A stretch of DNA of 64,000 nt from Bordetella genomosp. 8. GTDB taxonomy: Bacteria > Pseudomonadota > Gammaproteobacteria > Burkholderiales > Burkholderiaceae_B. A model generated the notes under the pieces. That model made no database searches. It saw only the letters and a program-made list of their open reading frames with translations, and was not told the origin of the DNA. The position numbers and the translations under genes were made by a program. The first letter of the stretch is position 1. Each line of letters opens with the position of its first letter. The stretch is taken from the NCBI RefSeq assembly GCF_002119685.1, contig NZ_CP021108.1, forward strand, positions 1,240,001 to 1,304,000, given 5' to 3'. Shown here one piece after another: positions 33,704 through 42,489 of the stretch.

Positions 33704-33817
33704 GGGCCGATTATGGCTCATCCACGCATGCCCGGTCCTCGCTGGAGGGGGCCCGGCGGGAACATGTTTTGCGGCGCGCGGCAGGCAGCGGAGCCGTTTC
33801 CGCGACGGAGCCTCACC

Positions 33818-34243
33818 ATGAAAAAGACGCGTAAACAGCAGGCGAGAAAACGTTCGGCCCTCCTGGCCGTGCTCTACGTCGCCACGGCCATCGTGCTGGC
33901 CATGGCGCCCTGGGCGGCTTCCAGCGTGCAGGCCGCGGACCAGCGGTCGTCTTCGGGCTCTTCGCGCCCGTTGATGCCGGGCAACCAGCCGGCGGGAACG
34001 GGGCTGAACCAGCCTGTTCCCGGTTCCACCATGGGGCCGAACGGGCAGCGTCCCGGCACGCCCGCGCCGCCGGCCGGTACCGGCGTGCCGCCGACGTCGA
34101 AGGTGCCTTCGGGCGCGCCGTCCAGCTCCATGCCGGGGCAGGGCACCGTAAGCGGCAGCAAGGGAGCGCCCGGTTCGATCGGCGATCCCGCCGGTGGCAC
34201 GGCGGGGTCGCGCGGGGCCAAGGACAATCAGCTCGGCCGTTGA
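33818..34243 (+). CDS. Small exported Pro/Gly/Ser-rich protein
   Basis: This 141-residue protein has a basic start (MKKTRKQQARKRS), a hydrophobic segment (about residues 15-38) and a likely signal cleavage after SSVQAA. The mature part is low-complexity, made of short Pro-, Gly- and Ser-rich segments (PGNQPAGTGLNQ, PPAGTGVPPTS). No domain is recognised. It is probably a periplasmic or surface linker-like protein; no partner is visible. It is divergent from the aldose epimerase and ends about 70 bases before a strong hairpin facing it. Confidence 0.7.
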   Translation: MKKTRKQQARKRSALLAVLYVATAIVLAMAPWAASSVQAADQRSSSGSSRPLMPGNQPAGTGLNQPVPGSTMGPNGQRPGTPAPPAGTGVPPTSKVPSGAPSSSMPGQGTVSGSKGAPGSIGDPAGGTAGSRGAKDNQLGR

Positions 34244-34311
34244 AGCCGGTACGGAGCGCTTGTCCGGGCGGCTGGCCCCTCGCATCCGGAAATGCCCCGG
34301 GGCATCCTCAG

Positions 34312-34336
34312 AAAAAAGCCGCCCCGTCGGGGCGGC
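34312..34336 (-). terminator. Intrinsic-type terminator (minus orientation)
   Basis: GCCGCCCC (34318-34325) and GGGGCGGC (34329-34336) form an 8-base-pair stem. On the minus strand it is followed by six T (34312-34317 on the plus strand are A). On the plus strand it lies at the end of the small exported gene and could stop that transcript as well, though it has only two T residues there. Confidence 0.75.
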
Positions 34337-34484
34337 TTAAGCTCGTGTGAGATTCGGTCTACCAAACCAAATCCAAGGCAATTTTGCCGTCATTACGGCA
34401 ACTTAGGAAGTTGGCGTTAACCACGATGCTGCCAGGTTAGGTCAGCAACCCTTGACAGTAATCCTTGAGACGGCGACACCAATG

Positions 34485-34510
34485 AAAACGGCCCCCATCG
34501 CTGGGGGCCG
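34485..34510 (-). terminator. Terminator following the tRNA-Cys gene
   Basis: CGGCCCCC (34489-34496) pairs with GGGGGCCG (34503-34510). In the minus direction the stem is followed by four T residues. It lies 10 bases beyond the tRNA 3' end. The stretch 34337-34484 holds no gene that I can support. Confidence 0.8.
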
Positions 34511-34519
34511 CTGAAATCC

Positions 34520-34593
34520 TGGAGGCGCAAGCCGGAATCGAACCGACGTACACGGATTTGCAATCCGCTGCATAACCACTCTGCCATTGCGCC
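34520..34593 (-). tRNA. tRNA-Cys (GCA)
   Basis: A 74-base cloverleaf fits exactly. The acceptor pairs GGCGCAA with TTGCGCC, followed by T and an encoded CCA. The D-arm is GGCAGAGTGGTTATGCA-like and the anticodon loop is ATTGCAAAT with anticodon GCA. The T-arm has the GGTTCGATTCC sequence. It is on the minus strand and followed by a terminator. Its upstream DNA (34594-34700) has no gene but contains two 18-base direct repeats. No integrase gene is near, so there is no sign of an island inserted at this tRNA. Confidence 0.97.
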
Positions 34594-34646
34594 TTGATAT
34601 TGCCTGGTATTGCTTTGATAGCCTTGCTGCTGCTTCGCTATCGCCT

Positions 34647-34685
34647 GCGGCGATCCCCTCAGGGCCCGCGGTGATCCCCTAAGGG
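34647..34685. repeat. Two 18-base direct repeats upstream of tRNA-Cys
   Basis: GCGGCGATCCCCTCAGGG (34647-34664) and GCGGTGATCCCCTAAGGG (34668-34685) differ at two positions and are 21 bases apart. On the minus strand they lie before the tRNA, and a TTAGAAT box (about 34694-34700) further upstream could be the -10 of the tRNA promoter, which would place the repeats in the tRNA leader. Confidence 0.6.
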
Positions 34686-34796
34686 AAGCCCAAGATTCTA
34701 ACATCATCCGCGGGCGGCCTGCAGCGTCGCTCGTCAGGCCGTGCAGAGCGCCTGCCGGGATGCATAAAATCCGCGCGGAACAGCAAAGGGGATTCC

Positions 34797-35759
34797 GTGA
34801 ACGAGATCCGCGCCATTTCGCTTTTTGTCAGGACGGCCACGCTGGGCAGCCTGCGCAAGGCCGCTATCGAGCAGGGCGTGACGCCGCAGGCGGCCAGCCT
34901 GGCGGTCACGCAACTGGAAAAGCATCTGGGCATACGGCTGTTCCATCGCACCACCAGGCGGATCAGCCTGACCGACGAGGGCCGCCGCTTCCTGGAATCC
35001 GTGCAATCGCCGCTGGATGCGCTGAACGACGCCATGCACAGCGCCCGCCACGCGGACCTGGCGAGCGGGCCATTGCGGGTCACCGCGCCGCGCAGCCTGG
35101 GCTACTCGGTGCTGTGGCCGCTGTTCGAGGCTTTCGCGCGGGCGCATCCCGACGTGCACCTGGACATCCAGCTGGAAGACCGCCTGCAGGATTGGGTGGC
35201 CGAACGCATCGACGTGGGCTTTCGTACAGGGCAGCAGCCGGACGGACGCATCATCGCGCGGCGGGTCCTGCCGATACAGCTGATCGTGTGCGCGTCGCCG
35301 GAGTATCTGGCGCGCCATGGCGCGCCGGCCGGCATCGAGGATCTGGGCGCGCATCGCTGCACGGGGTATCTGCAGCCGAATACGGGCAAGGTGGCGCCCT
35401 GGGAATTCCAGGTAGGCGACGACGTCGTCTACCGCGACGTGCCGCCCGCCATCTGCATGAACGATCCCGACCTGGAAACGCGCGCCGTGCTGGCGGGGTT
35501 GGGGATAGGGCAGCTGGGGAGCTTCAACGCGGTACCCCTGATCCGGGCGGGGCAATTGGTGCCGCTGCTGCTGTCGCACACGGTGCAGCGTATCGCGATG
35601 TACCTGTACTACGCGCGCCGTACGCAGATGCCGAAACGGGCGCGGCTGTTCATCGACTTCATGATGGAACGGCTGCTGGCCAGCACCGAATGGCATCTGG
35701 GCGAGGAAGAACTGCGCGCCGGAAAGCCGGCGCGCAAGCGCCAGCCGCGCAAGGGATGA
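34797..35759 (+). CDS. LysR-family transcriptional regulator
   Basis: This 320-residue regulator has a GTG start with an AAAGGGG-like ribosome-binding site. The winged helix-turn-helix (about residues 4-60: ISLFVRTATLGSLRKAAIEQ, AASLAVTQLEKHLGIRLFHRT) is followed by an effector domain. The C-terminal tail is basic and Lys/Arg-rich (ARKRQPRKG). It resembles the CrgA/AaeR branch of LysR proteins. The downstream SDR gene lies on the opposite strand, tail to tail. Its target is not visible, as no divergent gene lies beside it. Confidence 0.93.
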   Translation: MNEIRAISLFVRTATLGSLRKAAIEQGVTPQAASLAVTQLEKHLGIRLFHRTTRRISLTDEGRRFLESVQSPLDALNDAMHSARHADLASGPLRVTAPRSLGYSVLWPLFEAFARAHPDVHLDIQLEDRLQDWVAERIDVGFRTGQQPDGRIIARRVLPIQLIVCASPEYLARHGAPAGIEDLGAHRCTGYLQPNTGKVAPWEFQVGDDVVYRDVPPAICMNDPDLETRAVLAGLGIGQLGSFNAVPLIRAGQLVPLLLSHTVQRIAMYLYYARRTQMPKRARLFIDFMMERLLASTEWHLGEEELRAGKPARKRQPRKG

Positions 35760-35850
35760 TCGTGCGCGGATGCCCCGTGTACGCCCCGTGGGCGTGGCCC
35801 GTGATTCGGAGCTTCGCGCCAGACCCGGGCTTCGTGCGTGGCGCACGACC

Positions 35851-36708
35851 TTACCTGGGAAAGTCCGTCGACGCGGCCAGCTCGCTCCAGGCGGCGGTTT
35901 CCTCGGCGACGTAGGCGTTCTTGTCGGCGATGGCGGCCAGCGTATCGGTACCGAAAGGCATGCGCAGCGGCGGCTGGTCGGCGTCCACCAGCTTGATCAT
36001 CGCGGCGGCCAGGCGCTTGGGGTCGCCCGGCTGCTGATGGTTGATCTGCACTGCCCGTTCGCGGACCTGGCCGGCGGTTTCCGCGTAGTCGGCGATGATC
36101 GTGGGCGACTTCACCAGCGAGGTCGCATCCAGGAAGTCGGTCCGGAAATAGCCGGGCTCGACCACCGTGGCATGGATGCCCAGCGGCGCCAGCTCGTCGT
36201 GCAGGGCTTCGGTCAGGCCTTCGACCGCGAACTTCGTGGAGCAGTACACGCCGAAACCCGCCGCGCTGCGATAGCCGCCGATGGATGAGATGTTGATGAC
36301 GTGGCCGGCCTTCCGTTCGCGCATATGGGGCAGGATGGCGCGCGTGACGTTCAGCAGTCCGAAGACGTTGGTGTCGTACATCCGGCGGACGTCGGCGTCG
36401 TCGGCCTCTTCGACGGCGCCCAGCAGGCCGAAGCCGGCATTGTTGATCAGCACGTCGATGCGGCCGAAGCGGCCGATGGCGGCGCTGGCGGCGGCACGGG
36501 CCTGCGTTTCATCGGTGACGTCGAGCTGGACGGCCAGCACGTTGGGCGCGTCGCCGAAACGTTTCGCCAGAGCGGCGAGGTTGCGGCCGGCCACCACCAC
36601 GGCGTTGCCGTCGGCCAGGGCCGCGTCGGCGATCAGGGCGCCCAGGCCGCGCGCGGCGCCGGTAATGAACCACACGCGCTTGAAAGAGGATGAAGTCGTA
36701 GTCGTCAT
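35851..36708 (-). CDS. Short-chain dehydrogenase/reductase (SDR family)
   Basis: This 285-residue NAD(P)-dependent oxidoreductase has the Rossmann motif TGAARGLG (about residues 17-24), the NNAGFG motif and the catalytic Ser/Tyr/Lys (NISSIGGY, YCSTK). The C-terminal region (PFGTDTLAAIADKNAYV) is like that of the large classical-SDR group used in many bacterial carbonyl reductions. No specific substrate can be given. The ATG before TTTTSSS is chosen; an upstream ATG adds fourteen residues. Genes on either side (LysR, RraA-like) run in the plus direction, so it stands alone. Confidence 0.92.
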   Translation of the reverse strand: MTTTTSSSFKRVWFITGAARGLGALIADAALADGNAVVVAGRNLAALAKRFGDAPNVLAVQLDVTDETQARAAASAAIGRFGRIDVLINNAGFGLLGAVEEADDADVRRMYDTNVFGLLNVTRAILPHMRERKAGHVINISSIGGYRSAAGFGVYCSTKFAVEGLTEALHDELAPLGIHATVVEPGYFRTDFLDATSLVKSPTIIADYAETAGQVRERAVQINHQQPGDPKRLAAAMIKLVDADQPPLRMPFGTDTLAAIADKNAYVAEETAAWSELAASTDFPR

Positions 36709-36995
36709 GGCAATTCTCCGGGATATCAGGTGAGAGGGCACGGCCCGCATGCATTTGCTTGTGGCGCCGCGTTCGATGCCACTTTAGGTTTCCGCCCGTA
36801 TCCGGCCTAGCCACGGAATACTGATTTGATTGACAAGAAAAACTTGTTAATCCGTCCTCCATGGCCTCGCAAGCGGGTTGCCAGCAAGGGTCGTTTACGA
36901 TGTCCCCGAAGCGTCGCGCGGCGGCTGGAGGCCGGCCTGCGGCGCGGGCGCGCCAAGCATCCCGACTCTGTCGCGCCAAACACGGAGAACTGCCC

Positions 36996-37664
36996 ATGAT
37001 CGGTTTTGAGATCCATACCCGCCGCCGCGCCGTCGCCGCCAATATCGTCGCCAAGTACGTCGGCCTGCCCGTCGCCAATATCAGCGACGTCATGTCCCGG
37101 ATGACCGCCGGCGGCCCGCGCCTGCGTCCCATGCATGACGGCAGCTTCATGGCGGGACCGGCGCTGACGGTCCGTACGCGGCCGGGCGACAACCTGATGG
37201 TGCACAAGGCGCTGGACCTGGCGGCGCCGGGCGACGTGGTCGTGGTGGATGCCGGCGGGGATCTGACCAATGCCATCATCGGCGAAATCATGGTGTCGTA
37301 CGCCAAATCGCGGAAGCTGGGCGGCATCGTCATCAATGGCTCGATCCGCGACGCCGGTGCCTTGCGGCGCGGCGATTTTCCGGTGTTCGCGGCAGGCATT
37401 ACCCATCGCGGCCCCTACAAGGACGGCCCGGGCGAAATCAATTGCACCATCGCGCTGGATGGCATGACCATCGAGCCGGGCGACCTGGTCGTCGGCGACG
37501 ACGACGGCCTGCTGTGCATTCCCTACGACCAGGTGGACGCCATCTACGAAGCGGCCAAGGGCAAGCACGCTGCCGAGGAAAAGACCTTCGCCAACATCGC
37601 CGCGGGCAAGCACGACACCAGCTGGGTCGATGCCCGGCTCAAGGCGCTGGGCGTGATCAAGTGA
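36996..37664 (+). CDS. RraA-like / 4-hydroxy-4-methyl-2-oxoglutarate aldolase family protein
   Basis: This 222-residue protein has the RraA/HMG-aldolase pattern: KYVGLPVANISDVMSRM at the N-terminus, VVVDAGGDLTNAIIGEIM (about residues 83-100) and the divalent-metal and substrate segment GGIVINGSIRDAGALR (about 109-124). Members include aldolases that cleave 4-hydroxy-4-methyl-2-oxoglutarate or oxaloacetate, and the RNase E inhibitor RraA. In this setting, next to catabolic genes, the aldolase or oxaloacetate decarboxylase role is the more likely. The frame continues upstream but the ATG before IGFEIH is preferred. Confidence 0.88.
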   Translation: MIGFEIHTRRRAVAANIVAKYVGLPVANISDVMSRMTAGGPRLRPMHDGSFMAGPALTVRTRPGDNLMVHKALDLAAPGDVVVVDAGGDLTNAIIGEIMVSYAKSRKLGGIVINGSIRDAGALRRGDFPVFAAGITHRGPYKDGPGEINCTIALDGMTIEPGDLVVGDDDGLLCIPYDQVDAIYEAAKGKHAAEEKTFANIAAGKHDTSWVDARLKALGVIK

Positions 37665-38215
37665 ACCGGAACGTCCCGGCAGATATACGCTGGGCGGTAT
37701 GGTTGATAATTTAAATTCATTTCAGACTGCATGGCTCCGACAGGATAATTTCCTTCGAAGACGAATGACAAAACAAGCACGGGGATCGCGTCGCCACGTC
37801 TGGACGAGCGATCCAACCGGCACATGCCGACCCCGGCGGGTAATGCCACCGGAGGCGGCCATAGCAGCCGCGCCATGCGGCTAGCCATATGGAGACAGTC
37901 ATGGCCATGCTTTCCCGCGCGCGGCTTCATCGCGCCTGTTCCATTCCCCCTCACGACCCGCGCGTCGCGCGATCGCCTTTGACGCGCGCCGCGGCGCGGG
38001 ATCCGCGCGACAGCGCGGGCTAGCGCCCGCCGCCGGCGGCACGCCCTTGCGAGCGCCGTGGCCAGGCCACGCCGCATACCGATCTCGACATAGACGCGCC
38101 TGCGCCCACTCCCGCGCGCAGGCGCGATGGATACGTACGTCCGTCGCCTGGAGGCGGGGACGTCGCGCCACACTTTTCGACCCTCTTACCTCGAACCCCT
38201 TACAGGACGACGCGC
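37665..38215. other. 551-base intergenic region before the aldehyde-dehydrogenase operon
   Basis: No convincing gene is seen. The left part (37700-37770) is AT-rich and likely holds the promoter of the operon downstream. A 40-codon frame with an ATG at 37901 and a GGAG-type site (37891-37894) exists, but it is in high-GC DNA and has no recognisable product. Confidence 0.6.
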
Positions 38216-39664
38216 ATGCAGCTTGCCAGGCACCATATCGACGGAAAGTGGACCGACTCCATCGGCGGGCGCGACAGGCACGGCGTGTCGAACAACCCCG
38301 CGACCTCGGAACCGGCGGCTCGCTACGCCGATGGTGGCGTGGAAGATGCGCAGGCCGCCATCGCCGCGGCGCGGCGCGCTTTCGAGCAGACCGCCTGGCG
38401 CCGGTCGCCGCGGCTGCGCGCCGACGTGCTGTGGGACTACGCCGTGCGCCTGGACGCTCGCAAGGAGGAAATCGCCGACTGGCTGGTGACGCTGAATGGC
38501 AAGCTGCGCCGCGAAGCGATCGGCGAGATCATGGCGGGGGTGTCGGAGCTCAAGTACTACGCCGGCCTGGCGCGAAATCTGTTCGGACGGCTGATCGAAG
38601 TGGAGCCCGGCTGCCATGCTTCGCTGCGGCGCGAGGCCGCGGGCGTGGCGGGCATCATCCTGCCCTGGAACGCGCCCATCACGCTGCTGGTGCGATCGCT
38701 GGCGCCGGCGCTGGCGGCGGGTTGTTCCACCGTCATCAAGCCGGCCTTCCAGACCGCGCTGGCCCATAACCTGGCCCTGGAATGCCTGACGGTGGATGAG
38801 CGGCTTCCGGCGGGCATCGTCAATTCCGTGATCGAAAGCGGATCCGCGGTGTCGGAGACGCTCTGCGCGTCGCCGGAGGTGGACGTTGTCAGCTTCACCG
38901 GATCCACCGCCGTGGGCAAGAAGATCGCGGCCGCCGCCGCGGGTACGCTCAAGCGCCTGTCGCTGGAGCTGGGAGGCAAGGCCCCCGCGCTGGTTTTCGC
39001 GGATGGCGCCTCGGACGCCACCATCAAGGGCATCACCGCGGGCAGCCTGATACTCGCGGGCCAGCAATGCACCGCCATCAGCCGCGTGCTGGTCCAGGAC
39101 AGCGTGTATGACGACTTCACCCGCCGGCTGGCCGCATCCTTTCGATCGGTAAGGGTAGGGCCGGGCAACGATCCCGGATCGCAGATGGGCAGCCTGATCG
39201 ACATCGCCAGCCGCGACCGCGTGGCCGGACTGGTCGCGCGCGCCGGCGACGCCGGTGACGTACTGGTGCGTGGCGAGGCGCCGGACGGCGCGCTGGCCAA
39301 GGGCGCTTTCCTGGCGCCCAGCCTGGTCGCCATCGATGACCTGGAATCGGAATACGTGCAGCGCGAACTGTTCGGCCCCTTGCTGGTGGTCGAGCGATTC
39401 AAGGACGAAGAAGACGCCATCCGCCGCGCCAACGCCACGCGCTACAGCCTGGCTTCCAGCGTGTGGACCGCCGACGCGATGCGCGGCGAACGGGTGGCCG
39501 CGAGGCTGCGCTTCGGCACGGTCTGGGCCAATACCCACAACCGCCTGTTCGCCGAGGCGGAAACCGGCGGCCACGCCGACAGCGGCTATGGCCGCTTGCA
39601 CGGGGTGGAAGGGCTCAACGATTTCCTCGAGACCAAGCATTACTACTTCGAGACCGGCGTCTGA
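38216..39664 (+). CDS. NAD(P)-dependent aldehyde dehydrogenase
   Basis: This 482-residue enzyme of the ALDH superfamily oxidises an aldehyde to an acid. Motifs seen are the NAD site FTGSTAVGKKIA (about residues 227-238), the general-base glutamate in LELGGKAPALV (E251) and the nucleophile cysteine in AGQQCTAISR (C285). The protein is intact and normal in size. It is the first gene of a run with a ThDP enzyme, a ketopantoate-reductase-like enzyme and a Bug receptor. A decarboxylation by the ThDP enzyme would make an aldehyde that this enzyme could oxidise (inference). Confidence 0.95.
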   Translation: MQLARHHIDGKWTDSIGGRDRHGVSNNPATSEPAARYADGGVEDAQAAIAAARRAFEQTAWRRSPRLRADVLWDYAVRLDARKEEIADWLVTLNGKLRREAIGEIMAGVSELKYYAGLARNLFGRLIEVEPGCHASLRREAAGVAGIILPWNAPITLLVRSLAPALAAGCSTVIKPAFQTALAHNLALECLTVDERLPAGIVNSVIESGSAVSETLCASPEVDVVSFTGSTAVGKKIAAAAAGTLKRLSLELGGKAPALVFADGASDATIKGITAGSLILAGQQCTAISRVLVQDSVYDDFTRRLAASFRSVRVGPGNDPGSQMGSLIDIASRDRVAGLVARAGDAGDVLVRGEAPDGALAKGAFLAPSLVAIDDLESEYVQRELFGPLLVVERFKDEEDAIRRANATRYSLASSVWTADAMRGERVAARLRFGTVWANTHNRLFAEAETGGHADSGYGRLHGVEGLNDFLETKHYYFETGV

Positions 39665-39696
39665 CCGCACCGCGACGAAACAACACAGGAGACGAC

Positions 39697-41451
39697 ATGG
39701 ACACGCAGCAAACCGGTTCGGGCGCGCAGACCCGGCGCACGACGGCGCACTATTTCCTGGAAGGACTGGCCGATACGGGCGTCGAGTACATCTTTTCGAA
39801 CCTGGGCACCGACCATGTGACGCTGATCGAAGAGCTGGCGCGCTGGCAGCGCGAAGGCCGGCGCGCGCCCGCCACCGTGCTGTGTCCCCACGAAAATGTC
39901 GCCATGCACATGGCGGCCGGTTATGCGGCCATGACGGGACGCGGGCAGGCCGTCATGGTGCATGTGGATGCCGGTACCGCGAATGCGGCCATGGGCATGC
40001 ACAACATGTTCCGCAGCCGCCTGCCCGTCATGCTCATGGCGGGGAAGGCGCCTTACACGCTGCGCGGCGAGCTGCCGGCCTCGCGCGACAACTACGTGCA
40101 CTTCGTGCAGGATCCGTTCGATATCGGCAGCCTGGTGCGTCCCTACGTGAAGTGGGAATACACGCTGCCTTCCGGCGTCGTGGCGAAGGAAGCGCTGCGG
40201 CGCGCCCATACGATGATGCAAAGCGATCCGCCCGGGCCGGTGTACATGACCCTGCCGCGCGAAACCCTGGCCGAGTCCTGGCCGGAGACGAACATGCCGT
40301 CCTATCCGGCCGATCGCTATGGCGCAGTGATGCGCGGCGGCATCGATGCCGAACAGGCCGAGGCCATCGCGCGCGACCTGATCGCGGCGCAATTGCCGAT
40401 TGCCGTGACGGCTTACCTGGGCCGCAACCCCCAGGCCGTGGAGGCCCTTACCCGGCTTGCCGACCGCTGCGGCATGCGGGTCTATGAATTCATGCCCACC
40501 TACATGAACGTGCCGCGCGACGCGGCGTGCTTCGGCGGCTTCGACCCCAAGGCCGGCCTGGCTGGCGCGGACTTCGGCATGCTGCTGGACGTGGACGTTC
40601 CCTGGCTGCCGGCCTTCGCCGAAGCGAATCCGCGCACTGCCTGGACCCACATCGACGTGGACGCGGTCAAGCAGGACTTTCCCATGTGGGGCTTCGCCAC
40701 GCATCGGCGCCTGCAGGCCGATTGCGGACGCGCCCTGGAACAGGTGCTGGCGGCGGTGGAGCGCCTGGCCACGGCCGATTTCGACCAACGCGCCCGGCAG
40801 CGCCGCGAGGCCTGGGAAGCCGACAACGCGCAGCGCAGGGCCATGCTGGCGCGTGCCGCGTCGCAGCCGGGCGCGGCGCGCGCGCTGTCGGCGCCGTATG
40901 TGTGCGCCGCCGTGGGCCGGGCCATCGCCAGCGACGACGTGGTCGTCAACGAAGCCATACGCAATTCGCCCGCCGTGCTGGGACAGATCCCGCGCAGCCG
41001 ACCGCTCAGCCTGCTGGGATGTTCCGGCGGCGGCCTGGGCTACAGCGGCGGCATGGCGCTGGGCGTGAAACTGGCGCGTCCGCATGCCCGCGTGGTGCAG
41101 ATCGTCGGCGACGGCGGCTTCCATTTCTCCACGCCGACCTCCGTCTACGCCGTCGCCCAGCAATATGGCCTGCCCATTTTCACGGTGGTGCTGGACAACG
41201 GCGGCTGGCAGGCGGTCAAGGAAGCCGTGCTGCGGGTATATCCCGAAGGCGAGGCCGCCGGCGTGGACAACTTCCAGGCCCGCCTGGCGAACCGCGGCGA
41301 GCGTCGTTTCGACCAGGTGGCGATGGCCTTCGGCGCGCATGGCGAGTACGTGGACGAGCCCACGCAGTTGGAGGCCGCGATCGCGCGCTGCCTGGCCGCC
41401 GTGGACGCGGGGCAGGCGGCGGTCATGCACGTGCGCATCGCGGCGCTGTAG
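39697..41451 (+). CDS. Thiamine-diphosphate-dependent enzyme (acetolactate-synthase / 2-oxoacid decarboxylase family)
   Basis: This 584-residue ThDP enzyme has the catalytic glutamate in LCPHENVAMHMAAGY (about residue 67) and the central domain. The cofactor motif is QIVGDGGFHFSTPTSV through LDNGGWQAV (about 468-508). It resembles acetolactate synthase and benzoylformate-decarboxylase-like proteins, but no small acetolactate subunit is near, so a decarboxylase or carboligase role in catabolism is more likely. It starts 32 bases after the aldehyde dehydrogenase stop, and the next gene starts 10 bases after its own stop, so it is part of the same operon. Confidence 0.93.
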   Translation: MDTQQTGSGAQTRRTTAHYFLEGLADTGVEYIFSNLGTDHVTLIEELARWQREGRRAPATVLCPHENVAMHMAAGYAAMTGRGQAVMVHVDAGTANAAMGMHNMFRSRLPVMLMAGKAPYTLRGELPASRDNYVHFVQDPFDIGSLVRPYVKWEYTLPSGVVAKEALRRAHTMMQSDPPGPVYMTLPRETLAESWPETNMPSYPADRYGAVMRGGIDAEQAEAIARDLIAAQLPIAVTAYLGRNPQAVEALTRLADRCGMRVYEFMPTYMNVPRDAACFGGFDPKAGLAGADFGMLLDVDVPWLPAFAEANPRTAWTHIDVDAVKQDFPMWGFATHRRLQADCGRALEQVLAAVERLATADFDQRARQRREAWEADNAQRRAMLARAASQPGAARALSAPYVCAAVGRAIASDDVVVNEAIRNSPAVLGQIPRSRPLSLLGCSGGGLGYSGGMALGVKLARPHARVVQIVGDGGFHFSTPTSVYAVAQQYGLPIFTVVLDNGGWQAVKEAVLRVYPEGEAAGVDNFQARLANRGERRFDQVAMAFGAHGEYVDEPTQLEAAIARCLAAVDAGQAAVMHVRIAAL

Positions 41452-41461
41452 AGGAGCAGCC

Positions 41462-42457
41462 ATGCGGCGCATACTGATCGTGGGGTGCGGCGCCATGGGC
41501 GGCATCTTTGCCGCCCACCTGGCCGCCGTGGCGGACGTGACCGCGCTGGACGTCAATGCGGACCATGTCCAGGCGATACGCGGGCAGGGCTTGCGTGTGG
41601 AAGGACCCGAGCCGCGCACTGTGCCCTTGCGCGCAGTCATGTCGGCGGATGAGCTTGCCGGCGAGTCCTTCGATGCGCTGATCTTCCTGACCAAGTCCGG
41701 TCAGACGGGCGCAGCATGGTCGGCCCTGCGGGCCGTCCTGTCCGGCACGCCGCTGCTGGTCACGCTGCAGAACGGCATGGGTAACAGCGAGACCCTGCAG
41801 GACGGCAGCGATGCGCCGGTGGCGCGCGGCATCACGCTCGACGCCGGCCGTTACCTGGGGCCGGGCCGGGTCGAACACCTGATCCGCGGCAATACGACGT
41901 GGATCGGTCCCATGCGTGGCGCAGTGGAGGACTGCGACTGGCTGGCGCGCCTCTTGAGCGAGGCCGGCATGCCCGCGCAGGCGATCGCCGATCCCATGGA
42001 CGCGGTCTGGTCCAAGTTCATATTCAACGCGGTGATGAACCCCGTCGGCGCCTTGCTGCTGGGGGTGAACCGCGCCCGGTATGAGGTGCCGCAGGTGCGC
42101 GACCTGATCGACGATCTGGCTCGCGAATGCATGAATGTGGTGGCCGCGCTGGGCGGCCGGCTTGCCTTCGATCCCATGCAGCTGGTCAAGCAGACGCGTG
42201 CCGGCGAGCGCCCGATCACGCGCCATGCGGGGTCCATGGCCCTGGACATCGCGCGGGGCGCGCCCACGGAAATCGAGGAATTGACCGGGTTCGTCGTCCG
42301 CGAGGGCGACCGGCTGGGCGTCGACGTGACGGCATGCCGCACCGTCTATCGCCTGGTCAAGGGATTGGAGCTGGCGCGCGCGATCCAGCTGGACGACAAC
42401 GTGAATCACACCGTGGACGACGCCGTGGAAAACAAGGCGCCGCCGCCCGCGAGATAA
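41462..42457 (+). CDS. 2-dehydropantoate 2-reductase family protein (PanE-like)
   Basis: This 331-residue NADPH-dependent reductase has an N-terminal Rossmann fold (LIVGCGAMGGIFAAHLA, residues 4-20). A C-terminal ApbA domain follows, with the conserved WSKFIFNAVMNPVGALL (about residues 180-196) containing the catalytic Lys. A PanE role in pantothenate synthesis is possible. However, the gene sits inside a catabolic operon, between a ThDP enzyme and a Bug receptor, so it may reduce a related 2-oxoacid instead (inference). The gene begins 10 bases after the preceding stop codon. Confidence 0.9.
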   Translation: MRRILIVGCGAMGGIFAAHLAAVADVTALDVNADHVQAIRGQGLRVEGPEPRTVPLRAVMSADELAGESFDALIFLTKSGQTGAAWSALRAVLSGTPLLVTLQNGMGNSETLQDGSDAPVARGITLDAGRYLGPGRVEHLIRGNTTWIGPMRGAVEDCDWLARLLSEAGMPAQAIADPMDAVWSKFIFNAVMNPVGALLLGVNRARYEVPQVRDLIDDLARECMNVVAALGGRLAFDPMQLVKQTRAGERPITRHAGSMALDIARGAPTEIEELTGFVVREGDRLGVDVTACRTVYRLVKGLELARAIQLDDNVNHTVDDAVENKAPPPAR

Positions 42458-42489
42458 CAAAACCCTATAAAACACTGGAGACATGAATC

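Noticed and set aside
32708..33817. Upstream extension of the small exported protein into a 511-codon plus-strand frame
   Set aside because: The first 370 codons are antisense to the aldose epimerase and the hypothetical gene; the start at 33818 gives a good signal peptide.
34337..34484. Possible integrated element beside tRNA-Cys
   Set aside because: No integrase, no repeat of the tRNA 3' end and no foreign genes are seen.
37901..38023. A 40-codon frame with a GGAG site before the aldehyde dehydrogenase gene
   Set aside because: It is rich in Arg and Ala as expected of random high-GC frames and shows no recognisable product; kept only as part of the gap description.
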